A program made the position numbers and the translations under genes. Below, one piece after another: positions 37,568-47,194 of a stretch of DNA of 64,000 bases. This stretch comes from Candidatus Pelagibacter sp. HIMB1321 (GTDB lineage Bacteria > Pseudomonadota > Alphaproteobacteria > Pelagibacterales > Pelagibacteraceae), in NCBI RefSeq assembly GCF_900177485.1, contig NZ_LT840186.1:310001-374000 (forward strand), read 5' to 3'. The number at the start of each line of letters is the position of its first letter. The stretch's first letter is position 1. The notes below the pieces were generated by a model. It was not told the origin of the DNA. It saw only the letters and a list, made by a program, of their open reading frames with translations, and did not search any database.

Positions 37568-38572
37568 CTAATTTAGTAGCGTTTCCAGATCTTTTTTTAT
37601 GATTTCTGGAATATTGATCTCTTTTTTTGAATTCTCTTTAAATCTTTTGAATTTGTTTTGACCGGGATACATAATTTCTTTTACACCTTTTATTTTAGGC
37701 AATCTTTTAATTGTTCTAATGTTTTCTTTTATTCTTTGGTTATAATTTTTTTGAAATAAATTTGCCCTAAAGGTAATAAATAAATGTCCAATATTTTGTG
37801 GTCCTGAAAAATCATCAAATGGATCTTTAACTTTTCCAGCATGATTTCCGCCAGTTAAAGTTCCACTCAAAATATCAACCATCCAAGCAAGACCAGATCC
37901 TCTAAAACCTGCAATAGGTAACTGGACACCAGCTAAAGCTTTCTTTGCATCAACTGTAGGATTTCCAAATTTATCTAAAGCAACTCCCTCTGGAATTTTT
38001 TGATTATTTCTTGCAGCAACTCTTATTTTACCCCTGTTAATCATTGATATCGATGTATCTAAAATAAATGGAATTTTAGATCCTGTGGGTGTTCCAAAAC
38101 ATATTGGATTTGTTCCAAACAAACTTTTCAATGCTCCATGGGGTGCCACAGCAGGAGGTGCATTTGTATAAATCATCGTGATTAAATTTTTTTTAACAGC
38201 TTGCTCTGCGTAATAACCTGATAAACCATAATGCCCACTATTTTTTACAGCAACTAAACCAATTCCAGTTTTTTTTGCATTATCGATTGCTTTTTTAATA
38301 CCGACATCTGCTGCAACAAAACCAATACTATTATTTGCATCAATATGAGAAATTGATTGGGAAATCTTTTTTATTTTTATTTTTGGTTTTGCATTAATTA
38401 CTTTTTTGCTTATTCGATCACAATACATTTTTAGTCTTGATAATCCGTGCCCATAAGCACCAACAAGTTCAGCATTTATCAATGCCTCAGCAGATATTGC
38501 TGCATGACTTTGACTTAAGCCATGTTTTTTAAAAATTTTAATAATCAATTTTTTTAATTGAGGAGTTTTCAA
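37568..38572 (-). CDS. comC: Ldh2/malate dehydrogenase-family oxidoreductase, probable sulfolactate dehydrogenase (ComC-like)
   Basis: 334 residues from a TTG at 38572, chosen because AGGA lies four bases upstream inside tauC and the tauC stop is one base before it. Longer starts at 38587 (GTG) and 38608 (TTG) lack such a site. Family blocks: VGAYGHGLSRL (active-site histidine), NSGHYGLSGYYAE and GTNPICFGTP. ComC interconverts sulfolactate and sulfopyruvate. Substrate is inferred from tauCBA, hpsN and suyAB. No comDE sulfopyruvate decarboxylase is in the window. Malate, ureidoglycolate or lactate dehydrogenase activity is the alternative. Confidence 0.72.
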   Translation of the reverse strand: MKTPQLKKLIIKIFKKHGLSQSHAAISAEALINAELVGAYGHGLSRLKMYCDRISKKVINAKPKIKIKKISQSISHIDANNSIGFVAADVGIKKAIDNAKKTGIGLVAVKNSGHYGLSGYYAEQAVKKNLITMIYTNAPPAVAPHGALKSLFGTNPICFGTPTGSKIPFILDTSISMINRGKIRVAARNNQKIPEGVALDKFGNPTVDAKKALAGVQLPIAGFRGSGLAWMVDILSGTLTGGNHAGKVKDPFDDFSGPQNIGHLFITFRANLFQKNYNQRIKENIRTIKRLPKIKGVKEIMYPGQNKFKRFKENSKKEINIPEIIKKDLETLLN

Positions 38573-38573
38573 A

Positions 38574-40496
38574 TTATCCTTTTCCACGCCATGGGATATA
38601 TTTATCAATAAGTTTTCTAAGTGTTACATCAAACAATAAACCAAGCATACCCATGATAAAAATTGTGATCCAAATTACTTCATATTGGAAATACTTTTTA
38701 GCTACGTTTTCAACAAACCCAATTCCAGTAGTTCCCGCTAAAAACTCAGCTGCAACTAAAGTTCCCCAACACATACCAACTGCAACTCTTATCCCTGTCA
38801 GTATTTCAGGTAATGAATTAGGAAAAATTACATATCTTAAAATCTGTTTTTTAGATGCTCCAAGTGAGTGAGCAGCATGAATTTTTGATAACTGTGTTCC
38901 AGATGCCCCAGCTCTAGCTGATATAATCATAATTGATAAAGAGACCATGAAAAGTAGGAAGATTTTTCCTGAGTTATCTATACCAAGTACAGAAATAATT
39001 AACGGTGCCCACGCAAGAGGAGGTACCGGTCTATAAAGTTCAATTAAAGGATCAAAAAATCCTTTAGCAAATCTATTAAGACCCATAAATAATCCTAAAG
39101 GAACACCAATTATTATTCCAAAAATTAAACCTAATAAAACTCTTAAAAATGAATCCCAAATGTGTCCATAAGGAACAGGAACTTTAAATAAACTAAAGTC
39201 ACCAGTAACAATTTTTAAAACATTTCCTTTAAAGTTTTGTTCAACGACGCCTTCTTTAGTGTGAATAGGGTACTCACCTGGTATGATATCTGCAATCCAA
39301 TCAGGTAAAATAAATCCAATCATTTGACTTACATCAATTAATTGAATCCATAAAAGTGGTACATCCTTATAACCAACGCTTGGCTTTGACATTAGAACAA
39401 ATTTATTAAATGTATCAGATGGTTTTGGAAGCCATCTACCCGAACCTTGTTCTGAACAACTTTGTCCACTAGCTACAATAGTTCCAGCAGGAAATAACAA
39501 TGCATCAATTAATTTTAATCCACCCTGAACATTATTTTTTGCATTGTCAAAATTAACAACTGCTTTTTGTAGATTATCAAGTGCATTTGGTGGATAGATA
39601 CTTGCAAATTCTATACGTCTTGCAATCTTTACAATATTTTTTGCATACTCAGACGCTACTTCTTCGTTATCACTTAACTCACTTCTATAAATTTTAATTT
39701 GATCTTTGATTTTCTTAATTTGATTTTTAAACTGTACATTATGATTTCTGAGTTTAAAAAATTCTTCACTTATTAAACTTATCTCCTCTGCTGCTGCATG
39801 AAATTTTAAACCTTTATTGGTTGATGGAATTAATGGAACCTCAAGAGTATTTTCAATAGATCCCGATCCAGCATTTACTTTTACAATACCCCAACCACCT
39901 TCATCATTTGCTGCTTGAAGTCTTGTTTGAAGTTGTTGTTCAGTTTCAAATGGATAATCAGGCTTTTTAAAATTTTCAGTTAATAGATTTATTTTTCCAG
40001 TAATTTCATTTATTTTTTCTTTAGTCTCATTTTCAATTAAATCTTCGTTAGTTAATAATGGAATTAATTGAGAGGTTTGATTTAGAAAACCAATCAAAAT
40101 TTCTTTTTGCTGAGTACTTACATCTGAGTTTTGAATTTCGATAGATAAGTTTCTAATGTTTTCATTTTCTTTTTTAATTTGCGCTGTACTTTTGAGTTCT
40201 CTTTGCTCAATTGGAAATTGATATTTTAATCCAAGCAACGAGTCGTTTACTTTTGCAACTTGGCAAAGTTCATTAGCAGATTTTGGATAAAATCCTCGTG
40301 CTATATCCCAAGAGTAATACATCCATATTAAAAGTATTGTACAGCTTCCTAAAATTACCCAATGAGTACCACCTTTAGATCTTTCTGGATTACCAAAAAC
40401 TGCATCCACTTTTTCTGTTTGAATTAATTTTCGACCGTAAACAATAGATCCAATAATCGTGGCTAAAATTAAAATTGTTAGAATTTGTGTGAGCAT
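38574..40496 (-). CDS. tauC: Taurine/sulfonate ABC transporter permease TauC with a large N-terminal extension
   Basis: 640 residues, over twice the usual 270 or so. The C-terminal 200 residues (about 445-640) are a normal TauC/SsuC permease with the coupling motif around AAHSLGASKKQILRYVIFP. In front are two N-terminal hydrophobic helices (1-20 and 45-63), then about 370 mostly soluble residues with heptad-like helices at 105-300 and two cysteines (Cys78, Cys347) that could pair if the region is periplasmic. It begins one base after tauB. Confidence 0.88.
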   Translation of the reverse strand: MLTQILTILILATIIGSIVYGRKLIQTEKVDAVFGNPERSKGGTHWVILGSCTILLIWMYYSWDIARGFYPKSANELCQVAKVNDSLLGLKYQFPIEQRELKSTAQIKKENENIRNLSIEIQNSDVSTQQKEILIGFLNQTSQLIPLLTNEDLIENETKEKINEITGKINLLTENFKKPDYPFETEQQLQTRLQAANDEGGWGIVKVNAGSGSIENTLEVPLIPSTNKGLKFHAAAEEISLISEEFFKLRNHNVQFKNQIKKIKDQIKIYRSELSDNEEVASEYAKNIVKIARRIEFASIYPPNALDNLQKAVVNFDNAKNNVQGGLKLIDALLFPAGTIVASGQSCSEQGSGRWLPKPSDTFNKFVLMSKPSVGYKDVPLLWIQLIDVSQMIGFILPDWIADIIPGEYPIHTKEGVVEQNFKGNVLKIVTGDFSLFKVPVPYGHIWDSFLRVLLGLIFGIIIGVPLGLFMGLNRFAKGFFDPLIELYRPVPPLAWAPLIISVLGIDNSGKIFLLFMVSLSIMIISARAGASGTQLSKIHAAHSLGASKKQILRYVIFPNSLPEILTGIRVAVGMCWGTLVAAEFLAGTTGIGFVENVAKKYFQYEVIWITIFIMGMLGLLFDVTLRKLIDKYIPWRGKG

Positions 40497-40497
40497 T

Positions 40498-41292
40498 TTA
40501 TTCTTTACCCATAATTTCTTCTTCCATATTCCAAATCATGGTTAAGATTTCTTCACGTGTTTTTGAAAATTCTTTATCTTTTTTAATTTCTCTTAAATCT
40601 TCTTGTAGTCCTCTGTTTGCAAACGGAAGTGTGTATTCCTTGTGAATTCTCCCTGGTCTTGGAGCCATTACGTATAATCTTTCTCCAAGTAGCAATGCTT
40701 CTTCAACAGAGTGTGTAATTAAAATAATTGTTTTTCCAGTTTCTTTCCAAATTTTTAAGACTAATGACTGCATTTTTTCCCTAGTTAATGCATCTAATGC
40801 TCCAAGTGGTTCATCCATTAGAATTAAATCAGGATCATTAATTAAGCATCTTGCAAGAGCTATTCTTTGCTGCATACCACCTGACAATTGATAAGTTGGT
40901 GTATTACCAAACCCTTTTAGACCAACAATATCTAGCCATTCATCAACTTTTTTTTGAGTTGTAACTGGATCTTCTTTTTTCATCCGAAGACCAAAGTTTA
41001 CATTTTCTGCAACAGTCAACCATTCAAATAAAGCACCTTGTTGAAATACCATTCCTCTTTCAACACCAGGTCCATCAATTTCATTATTATTTAAAGTTAA
41101 TTTTCCAGATGTCGGTCTTATAAATCCTGCAGTGATATTTAATAAAGTTGTCTTTCCACATCCAGAAGGACCAAGGACAGTTAATAGTTCACCTTTTTTT
41201 AAAGTAAAGTTTACATCCTTTAAAGCATGAACAGTTTCTCCTTTAGGAGTTTTAAAAATCATGTTTAGATCTTGAGAAACTAATTCACTCAT
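40498..41292 (-). CDS. tauB: Taurine/sulfonate ABC transporter ATP-binding protein TauB
   Basis: 264 residues of the nitrate/sulfonate/taurine ATPase family. Walker A GPSGCGKTT, signature LSGGMQQR, Walker B LILMDEPLGALD and the switch ITHSVEEA are intact. It energises uptake through TauC. A perfect hairpin separates it from tauA upstream, and tauC begins one base after its stop. Confidence 0.92.
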   Translation of the reverse strand: MSELVSQDLNMIFKTPKGETVHALKDVNFTLKKGELLTVLGPSGCGKTTLLNITAGFIRPTSGKLTLNNNEIDGPGVERGMVFQQGALFEWLTVAENVNFGLRMKKEDPVTTQKKVDEWLDIVGLKGFGNTPTYQLSGGMQQRIALARCLINDPDLILMDEPLGALDALTREKMQSLVLKIWKETGKTIILITHSVEEALLLGERLYVMAPRPGRIHKEYTLPFANRGLQEDLREIKKDKEFSKTREEILTMIWNMEEEIMGKE

Positions 41293-41322
41293 TGGATATT
41301 TTATTTTAGAATTTTTTTATAA

Positions 41323-41352
41323 AATAGGCACCAAAAAAATTTGGTGCCTATT
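41323..41352 (-). terminator. Intercistronic hairpin between tauA and tauB
   Basis: A perfect 13-bp inverted repeat (AATAGGCACCAAA with its complement at 41340-41352) and a four-base loop lie in the 81-bp gap between tauA and tauB. On the minus strand it is followed by a U-rich run. It is a likely partial terminator that keeps binding-protein expression above that of the ATPase and permease. Confidence 0.8.
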
Positions 41353-41373
41353 AAAGTTTTAATCTCTACTAAA

Positions 41374-42315
41374 TTATAGAGGTAAGAAACTAGTGTCTAC
41401 ATTTCCTTTAGGTGTACCCATTCCTTCTAGGAATCCGTGTAAGTTACCTTTAGTCATAGACTGAGCAGTTTCTTCAGGAGTTAAGAATTTAAATCCACTT
41501 AGTGTATCTTTCATATCTCCAACTGACATTTCAGACTCTTTTGCCATAGCATTAAGATCTGATTTACCAGCAGCATATCTAGCGTTTGCTTCATGAGTTA
41601 CTTCGATGAAAGTTCTAAGCATACCTGGATTTTCTTTCATAAACTTTGTAGTTACAGAAGTAATATCGATACCTAAAATTCCAGCATCTCTAGCTTCTTG
41701 AACTGTTAAAAGTCTTGATCCAACTGCTGTTGCAGCTTTGATAGAGTTACCACCAAATAAACAAGCCATCACAACGTCACCACTTACTAAAGCAGCAGCA
41801 CCTTCCTCAGGGTCCATTTGAATGATATCCATTTTGTTTCTGTCAGCACCAACAACTTTCATACTTTCATCAAAAACGTATTCAGCCATTGTTCCTAGTG
41901 GAACAGCAACTTTTTTACCTTCTAACTCAGAACCATTTGCTTTTGTAATTCCAGAAGCATTTGATGTTACACAAGTTGTTCCACCCATTCCGTATTCCAT
42001 TGCTATATCAACTAATTTGATAGGCGCTTTAGACTTTACAGCATTGATGAAAGGCACTAAACCTTGCGAGTAAGAGATATCAATATCTCCTGCTAACATT
42101 GCGTCAGTCATTGCTCCACCATTAGTGAAGTTTGTCCATTTAACTGGTACTCCTAATGCTTTTTCATACATTTTCTTATTCATGTCTTCTAAGTTTGGTG
42201 TTGGCCATTCTAAGAAGTAGGCAACTCTAACTTCGTTCGCTGCAGAGTTTGCAACAGAAATTGAAAGATTAAGAGCTACGATTGAACTAAGAATAAAACT
42301 TAATATTTTTTTCAT
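41374..42315 (-). CDS. tauA: Taurine/sulfonate-binding protein TauA
   Basis: 313 residues with a signal peptide (about 1-25, ending ANSA). It is a periplasmic receptor of the SsuA/TauA family: VRVAYFLEWPTPN near the N-terminus and the VSGDVVMACLFGGNS segment. A strong Shine-Dalgarno (GAGAGGA) precedes the ATG. It is divergent from tpa across 203 bp, so taurine uptake and taurine transamination share a control region. Confidence 0.92.
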   Translation of the reverse strand: MKKILSFILSSIVALNLSISVANSAANEVRVAYFLEWPTPNLEDMNKKMYEKALGVPVKWTNFTNGGAMTDAMLAGDIDISYSQGLVPFINAVKSKAPIKLVDIAMEYGMGGTTCVTSNASGITKANGSELEGKKVAVPLGTMAEYVFDESMKVVGADRNKMDIIQMDPEEGAAALVSGDVVMACLFGGNSIKAATAVGSRLLTVQEARDAGILGIDITSVTTKFMKENPGMLRTFIEVTHEANARYAAGKSDLNAMAKESEMSVGDMKDTLSGFKFLTPEETAQSMTKGNLHGFLEGMGTPKGNVDTSFLPL

Positions 42316-42518
42316 TTATTCCTCTCTATTTGATTTGTAATAATTGCAACTTTAATTTTAATTTATAAGAGTTGTAAAACAAAAAAAGTCGCATGTGATT
42401 TACTGTGCAATTATAGGTTGTAGTCAAAAAATATGGTGGTGCAGGGAATAAATTTAGTCTAAAGAGGTTTATTAACTTAATTTAACTTACATATATATAT
42501 TTATATAGAGAGACAAAT
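42316..42518. promoter_or_regulatory. Divergent promoter region between tauA and tpa
   Basis: 203 bp with no ORF of note. It must hold the promoters for the tauABC-comC-pta transcript (minus) and tpa-ald (plus). An AGAG run lies eight bases before the tpa ATG and a GAGAGGA before the tauA ATG. I could not define -35/-10 boxes or a clear operator palindrome. No taurine-type TauR regulator gene is in the window. Confidence 0.55.
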
Positions 42519-43865
42519 ATGAGCGCAGAAAACAGAACTTCAGTACCTAATTCTTTAAATGAACATTGGATGCCATTTACATCTAATAAAGATTTTAAGG
42601 AAAACCCGAGGTTAATTACTGAAGCTAAAGGCGTTTATTTAAAAACTCATCACGGCAAAACTCAAATTGATGCAAGTTCAGGATTATTTTGTAATCCGCT
42701 TGGTCATGGAAGAAGAGAAATTACAGAAGCTGTTACAAAACAATTAGATACTTTAGATTATGCTCAACCTTTCCAACAAGGTTTTGGGGGATCATTTGAA
42801 CTTGCTACAAGAATTTCAAAACACACACCAGGAAATTTAAATAAAATATTTTATACTATTTGTGGATCAACAGCAGTTGAAACAGCAATTAAAATTGCAA
42901 TAGCTTATCACAGAGCAAAAGGGGATAGTAAACGATTTAGATTTGTTGGACGTGAAAGAGGATATCACGGAATGAATATTGGATGTGTGTCTGTTGGCGG
43001 AATGGTTAACAATGTTAAAACATTTGCAAGTATTTTAATGCCAGGTGTTCAACACATGAGACATACTCATTTACCAGATCATAAATTTATAAGCGGTCAA
43101 CCTGATACAGGAGCTGATCTTGCAGATGATTTAGACAGAATAGCAGCAAACTTTGGTGGAGAAAATATTGCAGCATGTATTGTTGAACCAATTGCAGGAT
43201 CAACTGGAACACTAGTTCCACCTAAAGGATATTTACAAAAATTAAGAGAGATTTGTGATAAACACGGAATACTTTTAATTTTTGACGAAGTGATTACTGG
43301 ATGGGGAAGAACTGGCTCATCATTTGCAGGTCATGAGTTTGGAGTAACTCCAGATATAATGACAATGGCAAAAGCTACAACTAATGGAGTTGTTCCAATG
43401 GGTGTTGTTGCATGTAAAGATGAAATCTATGATGCAGTTATGGATGATAGTCCAAAAGGTGCTGTAGAGCTATTTCATGGATACACTTATTCTGGAATTC
43501 CAGTTGCAGTAGCCGCAGCATTAGCTGTGCAAGATATTTTTGAAAAAGATGATATTTTTGAAAGAGCAAAAAATTTAGCCCCTTACTTTCAAAAAGGGTT
43601 GTTCTCTCTTCAAGATTTAGAGTCTGTTGATAATATAAGAGGATACGGAATGATGGGTGGTATTGATATGAAATTGAATACCAAACCAGGTAGAGCAGGT
43701 TATGAATGTTTCAAAGCTTGTTATGAAGCTGGAGTTAATTTCAAAGCTACAGGCGATTGTTTAATCATTGCTCCTCAATTTATATGTGAAGAAAAACATA
43801 TAGATGAGATTATTGATAAACTAAGAACTGGAATAACTAATTACCAAAAAAATCAAAAAAATTAG
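42519..43865 (+). CDS. tpa: Taurine:pyruvate aminotransferase Tpa
   Basis: 448 residues, class III PLP aminotransferase. Asp256 (FDEVITGWGRTG) and the PLP lysine Lys285 (TMAKATTNG) are present. It moves the amino group of taurine to pyruvate, giving sulfoacetaldehyde and alanine. Members of this class act on many omega-amines, and the taurine assignment comes from the tauABC, ald, pta and xsc context. It is 35 bp upstream of ald. Confidence 0.85.
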   Translation: MSAENRTSVPNSLNEHWMPFTSNKDFKENPRLITEAKGVYLKTHHGKTQIDASSGLFCNPLGHGRREITEAVTKQLDTLDYAQPFQQGFGGSFELATRISKHTPGNLNKIFYTICGSTAVETAIKIAIAYHRAKGDSKRFRFVGRERGYHGMNIGCVSVGGMVNNVKTFASILMPGVQHMRHTHLPDHKFISGQPDTGADLADDLDRIAANFGGENIAACIVEPIAGSTGTLVPPKGYLQKLREICDKHGILLIFDEVITGWGRTGSSFAGHEFGVTPDIMTMAKATTNGVVPMGVVACKDEIYDAVMDDSPKGAVELFHGYTYSGIPVAVAAALAVQDIFEKDDIFERAKNLAPYFQKGLFSLQDLESVDNIRGYGMMGGIDMKLNTKPGRAGYECFKACYEAGVNFKATGDCLIIAPQFICEEKHIDEIIDKLRTGITNYQKNQKN

Positions 43866-43900
43866 TTTCTAATTTTTTATTATTAAATTGTAGGAGTGTT

Positions 43901-45019
43901 ATGAAGATAGGCGTACCTAAAGAAATTAAACCTCAAGAAAATAGAATTGGTTTAACACCTGAAAGTGTTAAAACTTTAGTTTCCGAAGGTCATGAAGTTT
44001 TAGTTGAAAATAACGGTGGTTTTGAAGCAGGTTTTGAAAATGAGCAATATACTGCTGCGGGTGCAAAAATTGTAGATAAAGCCTCTGATATTTTTAATGA
44101 TGCTGAAATAATAGTTAAAGTAAAAGAACCTCAAAAAGTTGAAGTAGACATGATTAGGGAAAATCAAATTGTCTATACTTATCTTCATTTAGCAGCTGCA
44201 AAAGAATTAACAGAAGGTTTAATTAAATCTAAAAGCATTAACATTGCCTATGAAACTGTAACAGATGATAATGGAAGACTTCCATTATTAGCACCCATGA
44301 GTGCGGTTGCAGGACGTATGTCTGTTCAAGCGGGAGCGCATTGCTTGGAAAAAAATCAAAAAGGAAGAGGGCTTTTATTGGGTGGTGCACCAGGAGTGAC
44401 TGGTGGAACTGTTGTAATTTTAGGTGGTGGAGTTGTTGGAGAAAATGCAGCAGTGATTGCAACTGGTATGCAGGCAAAAGTTCATATTGTTGATAAATCA
44501 GAGGCAAGACTAAAACAGTTAGTTGGAATGTTTGGGGATAAAATAATTCCAGAACAAAGTGATAAAATTGATTTAAATAAATTAGTGGCAGAAGCTGATT
44601 TATTAATTGGAGGAGTTTTAATTCCAGGAGCTGAGGCACCTAAGCTTGTTACCAAAGATATGTTGAAATTAATGAAAAGAGGATCTGTAATTGTTGATGT
44701 TGCAATTGATCAAGGTGGGTGTGTTGAAACGAGTAAGCCAACTACTCATGGTGATCCGACATATATTGTTGATGATGTAGTTCATTATTGTGTAGCTAAT
44801 ATGCCAGGTGGAGTTCCAAGAACATCAACACTTGCATTAAATAATGCAACATTACCTTTTTTAGTAAAACTTGCTAACAAAGGTTATCAAAAGGCTTTAG
44901 GTGAAGATAAAAACTTTTTAGCAGGATTAAATGTTCATAAAGGTGAAGTAACTTATAAAGCAGTTGCAGATGTTTTTGGTCATAATTTTGTAGAGCCAGG
45001 AGTAGCTATAAGATCTTAA
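43901..45019 (+). CDS. ald: Alanine dehydrogenase Ald
   Basis: 372 residues. Family catalytic residues Arg15, Lys75 and His96 are at the expected numbers. It oxidises alanine to pyruvate, NH3 and NADH, recycling the amino acceptor for Tpa, so tpa-ald form a cycle that releases taurine nitrogen as ammonium. The stop overlaps the next gene start (TAATG). Confidence 0.93.
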   Translation: MKIGVPKEIKPQENRIGLTPESVKTLVSEGHEVLVENNGGFEAGFENEQYTAAGAKIVDKASDIFNDAEIIVKVKEPQKVEVDMIRENQIVYTYLHLAAAKELTEGLIKSKSINIAYETVTDDNGRLPLLAPMSAVAGRMSVQAGAHCLEKNQKGRGLLLGGAPGVTGGTVVILGGGVVGENAAVIATGMQAKVHIVDKSEARLKQLVGMFGDKIIPEQSDKIDLNKLVAEADLLIGGVLIPGAEAPKLVTKDMLKLMKRGSVIVDVAIDQGGCVETSKPTTHGDPTYIVDDVVHYCVANMPGGVPRTSTLALNNATLPFLVKLANKGYQKALGEDKNFLAGLNVHKGEVTYKAVADVFGHNFVEPGVAIRS

Positions 45020-46035
45020 TGAAAATTGACAAAACAAAAAAAGTTTTAATTGTTGGCGCAGGTGGTTTTATTGGCGGTCATTTAGTTAAAAAATTTTTAG
45101 ATAATGGAAATAACGTAGTTGCAGTAGATATTAAACCTAAAGAATATTGGTTCCAAGACTTTGAAAAATCTGAAAATCATTATTCAATGGATATGAAAGA
45201 TATCATTAATTGTAGAAAAGTTACCCCGGGCATTAATTATGTATTTAATATGGCTTGTAATATGGGTGGCATGGGTTTTATTGAAAATAATAAAGCAGAA
45301 TGTATGCAATCAGTTCTAATTAATACAAATTTACTTATAGCCTCAAAAGAAAATGAAATAGAAAAATATTTTTTTTCATCAAGTGCGTGTGCTTATAATA
45401 AATCAAAACAGGAAGAAGTTTTTATTGATGGTTTGAAAGAAGAAGATGCATATCCAGCTGATCCAGAAGATGGTTATGGCTGGGAGAAACTATTCAGTGA
45501 AAGGATGTGTAGACATTTTCAAGAGGATTATGGAATACAAGTTAGAATAGCTAGATACCATAATATTTATGGACCATACGGTACTTATGATGGAGGTAGA
45601 GAGAAAGCTCCAGCAGCTTTATGTAGAAAAATTATTGAGGCAAAAACAAAAAAAGATAACAAAATTTATGTTTGGGGGGATGGATTACAAACAAGAACAT
45701 TTTTATATATAGACGACTGTGTTGAAGGCACATTAAGATTATTTAACTCTGATTACTCTGATCCTGTTAATATTGGTAGTGATGAACAAGTTTCTATAAA
45801 TCAAATGATAGACGTAATTAAAGATATTGCAGAATTAGATGAAATTGAAAAAGAATATCAATTAGATAAACCTAAAGGGGTAAGAGGTAGATCAAGCAAT
45901 AATGACTTAGTTAAAAAAATTTTAGATTGGTCTTATCAAATTAAACTAAAAGAAGGTCTTACAAAAACGTATAATTGGATACAGGGTGAAATTGCCAAAA
46001 CTGGCTCAAATAATAATAGATTTACAAAATCGTAA
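45019..46035 (+). CDS. NAD-dependent sugar-nucleotide epimerase (GDP-mannose 3,5-epimerase-like)
   Basis: 338 residues of the extended SDR family: GAGGFIGGHL at about 14-23, CNMGGMGFI, SSSACAYN and the YGWEK active-site tyrosine/lysine. GPYGTYDGGREKAPAA matches GDP-mannose 3,5-epimerases. It would supply a GDP-hexose for a surface glycan. Being coupled to ald by TAATG is unexpected and may only reflect compaction. Confidence 0.85.
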   Translation: MKIDKTKKVLIVGAGGFIGGHLVKKFLDNGNNVVAVDIKPKEYWFQDFEKSENHYSMDMKDIINCRKVTPGINYVFNMACNMGGMGFIENNKAECMQSVLINTNLLIASKENEIEKYFFSSSACAYNKSKQEEVFIDGLKEEDAYPADPEDGYGWEKLFSERMCRHFQEDYGIQVRIARYHNIYGPYGTYDGGREKAPAALCRKIIEAKTKKDNKIYVWGDGLQTRTFLYIDDCVEGTLRLFNSDYSDPVNIGSDEQVSINQMIDVIKDIAELDEIEKEYQLDKPKGVRGRSSNNDLVKKILDWSYQIKLKEGLTKTYNWIQGEIAKTGSNNNRFTKS

Positions 46036-46076
46036 AATTTAAAGATTTTCTAAAATCTTATAAGTATAATTGAATA

Positions 46077-47192
46077 ATGAACAATAATTTGAATTCATTA
46101 GGGTTCCCCAAAAAACCTTCAGACACAAAAGTTGTTGTGGCAATGTCTGGAGGAGTAGACTCATCTACTGTTGCAGGCATGATGAAAAGTGAAGGTTACA
46201 AAGTAATTGGGATTACGCTTAAGCTTTATGATGATGGAAAAGAAGTTGCTGCATCAAAACAATGTTGCTCAGGTCAAGATATTATGGATGCAAAAAGGGT
46301 CGCTAATAAATTAGATATTGAACATAAGATTTTATATTTTCAAAATAAGTTTAGAAAGGGTGTAATTGATAACTTTGTAGAAAGTTACTTAAAAGGAGAA
46401 ACACCTATTCCCTGTGTTCAGTGTAATCAAACAGTAAAATTTAAAGATTTATTTGAAGTATCCAAAGAACTTAAAGCCGATGCTTTAGTTACAGGCCATT
46501 ACGTGAAAAGTATTACTCAAAATAATTCAACGAATATGTATAGAGCAATAGATGAAAATAGAGATCAAAGTTATTTTCTATTCAATACAACTAGACAACA
46601 ATTAGATTATTTAAGATTTCCTTTGGGAAATTTATTAAAAAATGAGACAAGAGAAATTGCAAAAAATTTAGATTTGAATGTGGCTGATAAGCCTGATAGC
46701 CAAGATATATGTTTTGTTCCAAATGGTGATTACGCATCAGTAATTCAAAAGTTTAGACCAGACTCATTTAAAAAAGGGAATATTAAAAATTTAGAAGGAA
46801 AAGTAATTGGTGTTCACGATGGAATTATTAATTTTACAATTGGACAAAGAAAAGGAATCAAGGTTTCTGATAAAGAGCCTTTATATGTTTTAAAAATCAA
46901 TTCTGAAAATAATGAAATTATAGTTGGACCAAAAGAGCATTTAGGTAAAAAAAAAATTCGTCTCAAAGATATAAATTTACTTACAACTAAAGAAGATTTT
47001 CAAAATAATATATTTTGCAAAGTAAGATCTACTGGTAAACTTTTAGAGGCAAATGTTAGCTTTGATGATGATAAAGCTGAAGTTAATTTATTCATACCAG
47101 AAGATGGTATTTCTCCTGGACAGGCTTGCGTATTTTATAACAAAGACCAGTTTGGTTATAAGGTTCTTGGTGGTGGCTGGATTAAAGAATAA
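46077..47192 (+). CDS. mnmA: tRNA 2-thiouridine synthase MnmA
   Basis: 371 residues. PP-loop MSGGVDSST (about 24-32), the CVQCNQ cysteine and the SQDICF cysteine are present; the two cysteines shuttle sulfur for 2-thiouridine at the wobble position of Lys, Glu and Gln tRNAs. This is a further sulfur-using housekeeping enzyme. No TusA-E genes are in the window. Confidence 0.95.
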   Translation: MNNNLNSLGFPKKPSDTKVVVAMSGGVDSSTVAGMMKSEGYKVIGITLKLYDDGKEVAASKQCCSGQDIMDAKRVANKLDIEHKILYFQNKFRKGVIDNFVESYLKGETPIPCVQCNQTVKFKDLFEVSKELKADALVTGHYVKSITQNNSTNMYRAIDENRDQSYFLFNTTRQQLDYLRFPLGNLLKNETREIAKNLDLNVADKPDSQDICFVPNGDYASVIQKFRPDSFKKGNIKNLEGKVIGVHDGIINFTIGQRKGIKVSDKEPLYVLKINSENNEIIVGPKEHLGKKKIRLKDINLLTTKEDFQNNIFCKVRSTGKLLEANVSFDDDKAEVNLFIPEDGISPGQACVFYNKDQFGYKVLGGGWIKE

Positions 47193-47194
47193 AG

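Noticed and set aside
38572-38608. Longer start of the ComC-like gene at 38608 (TTG) or 38587 (GTG)
   Set aside because: Neither has a Shine-Dalgarno, both overlap tauC, and the TTG at 38572 has AGGA at good spacing.
44238-44639. 133-residue Leu/Gln-rich ORF on the minus strand opposite ald
   Set aside because: It is an antisense shadow of a well-supported alanine dehydrogenase gene; the low-complexity protein reflects codon bias, and no ribosome site was seen.
46042-46059. Short inverted repeat AAGATTTT/AAAATCTT after the epimerase gene as a terminator
   Set aside because: The stem is all but one pair A+T and the loop is tiny; expected by chance in such A+T-rich sequence.
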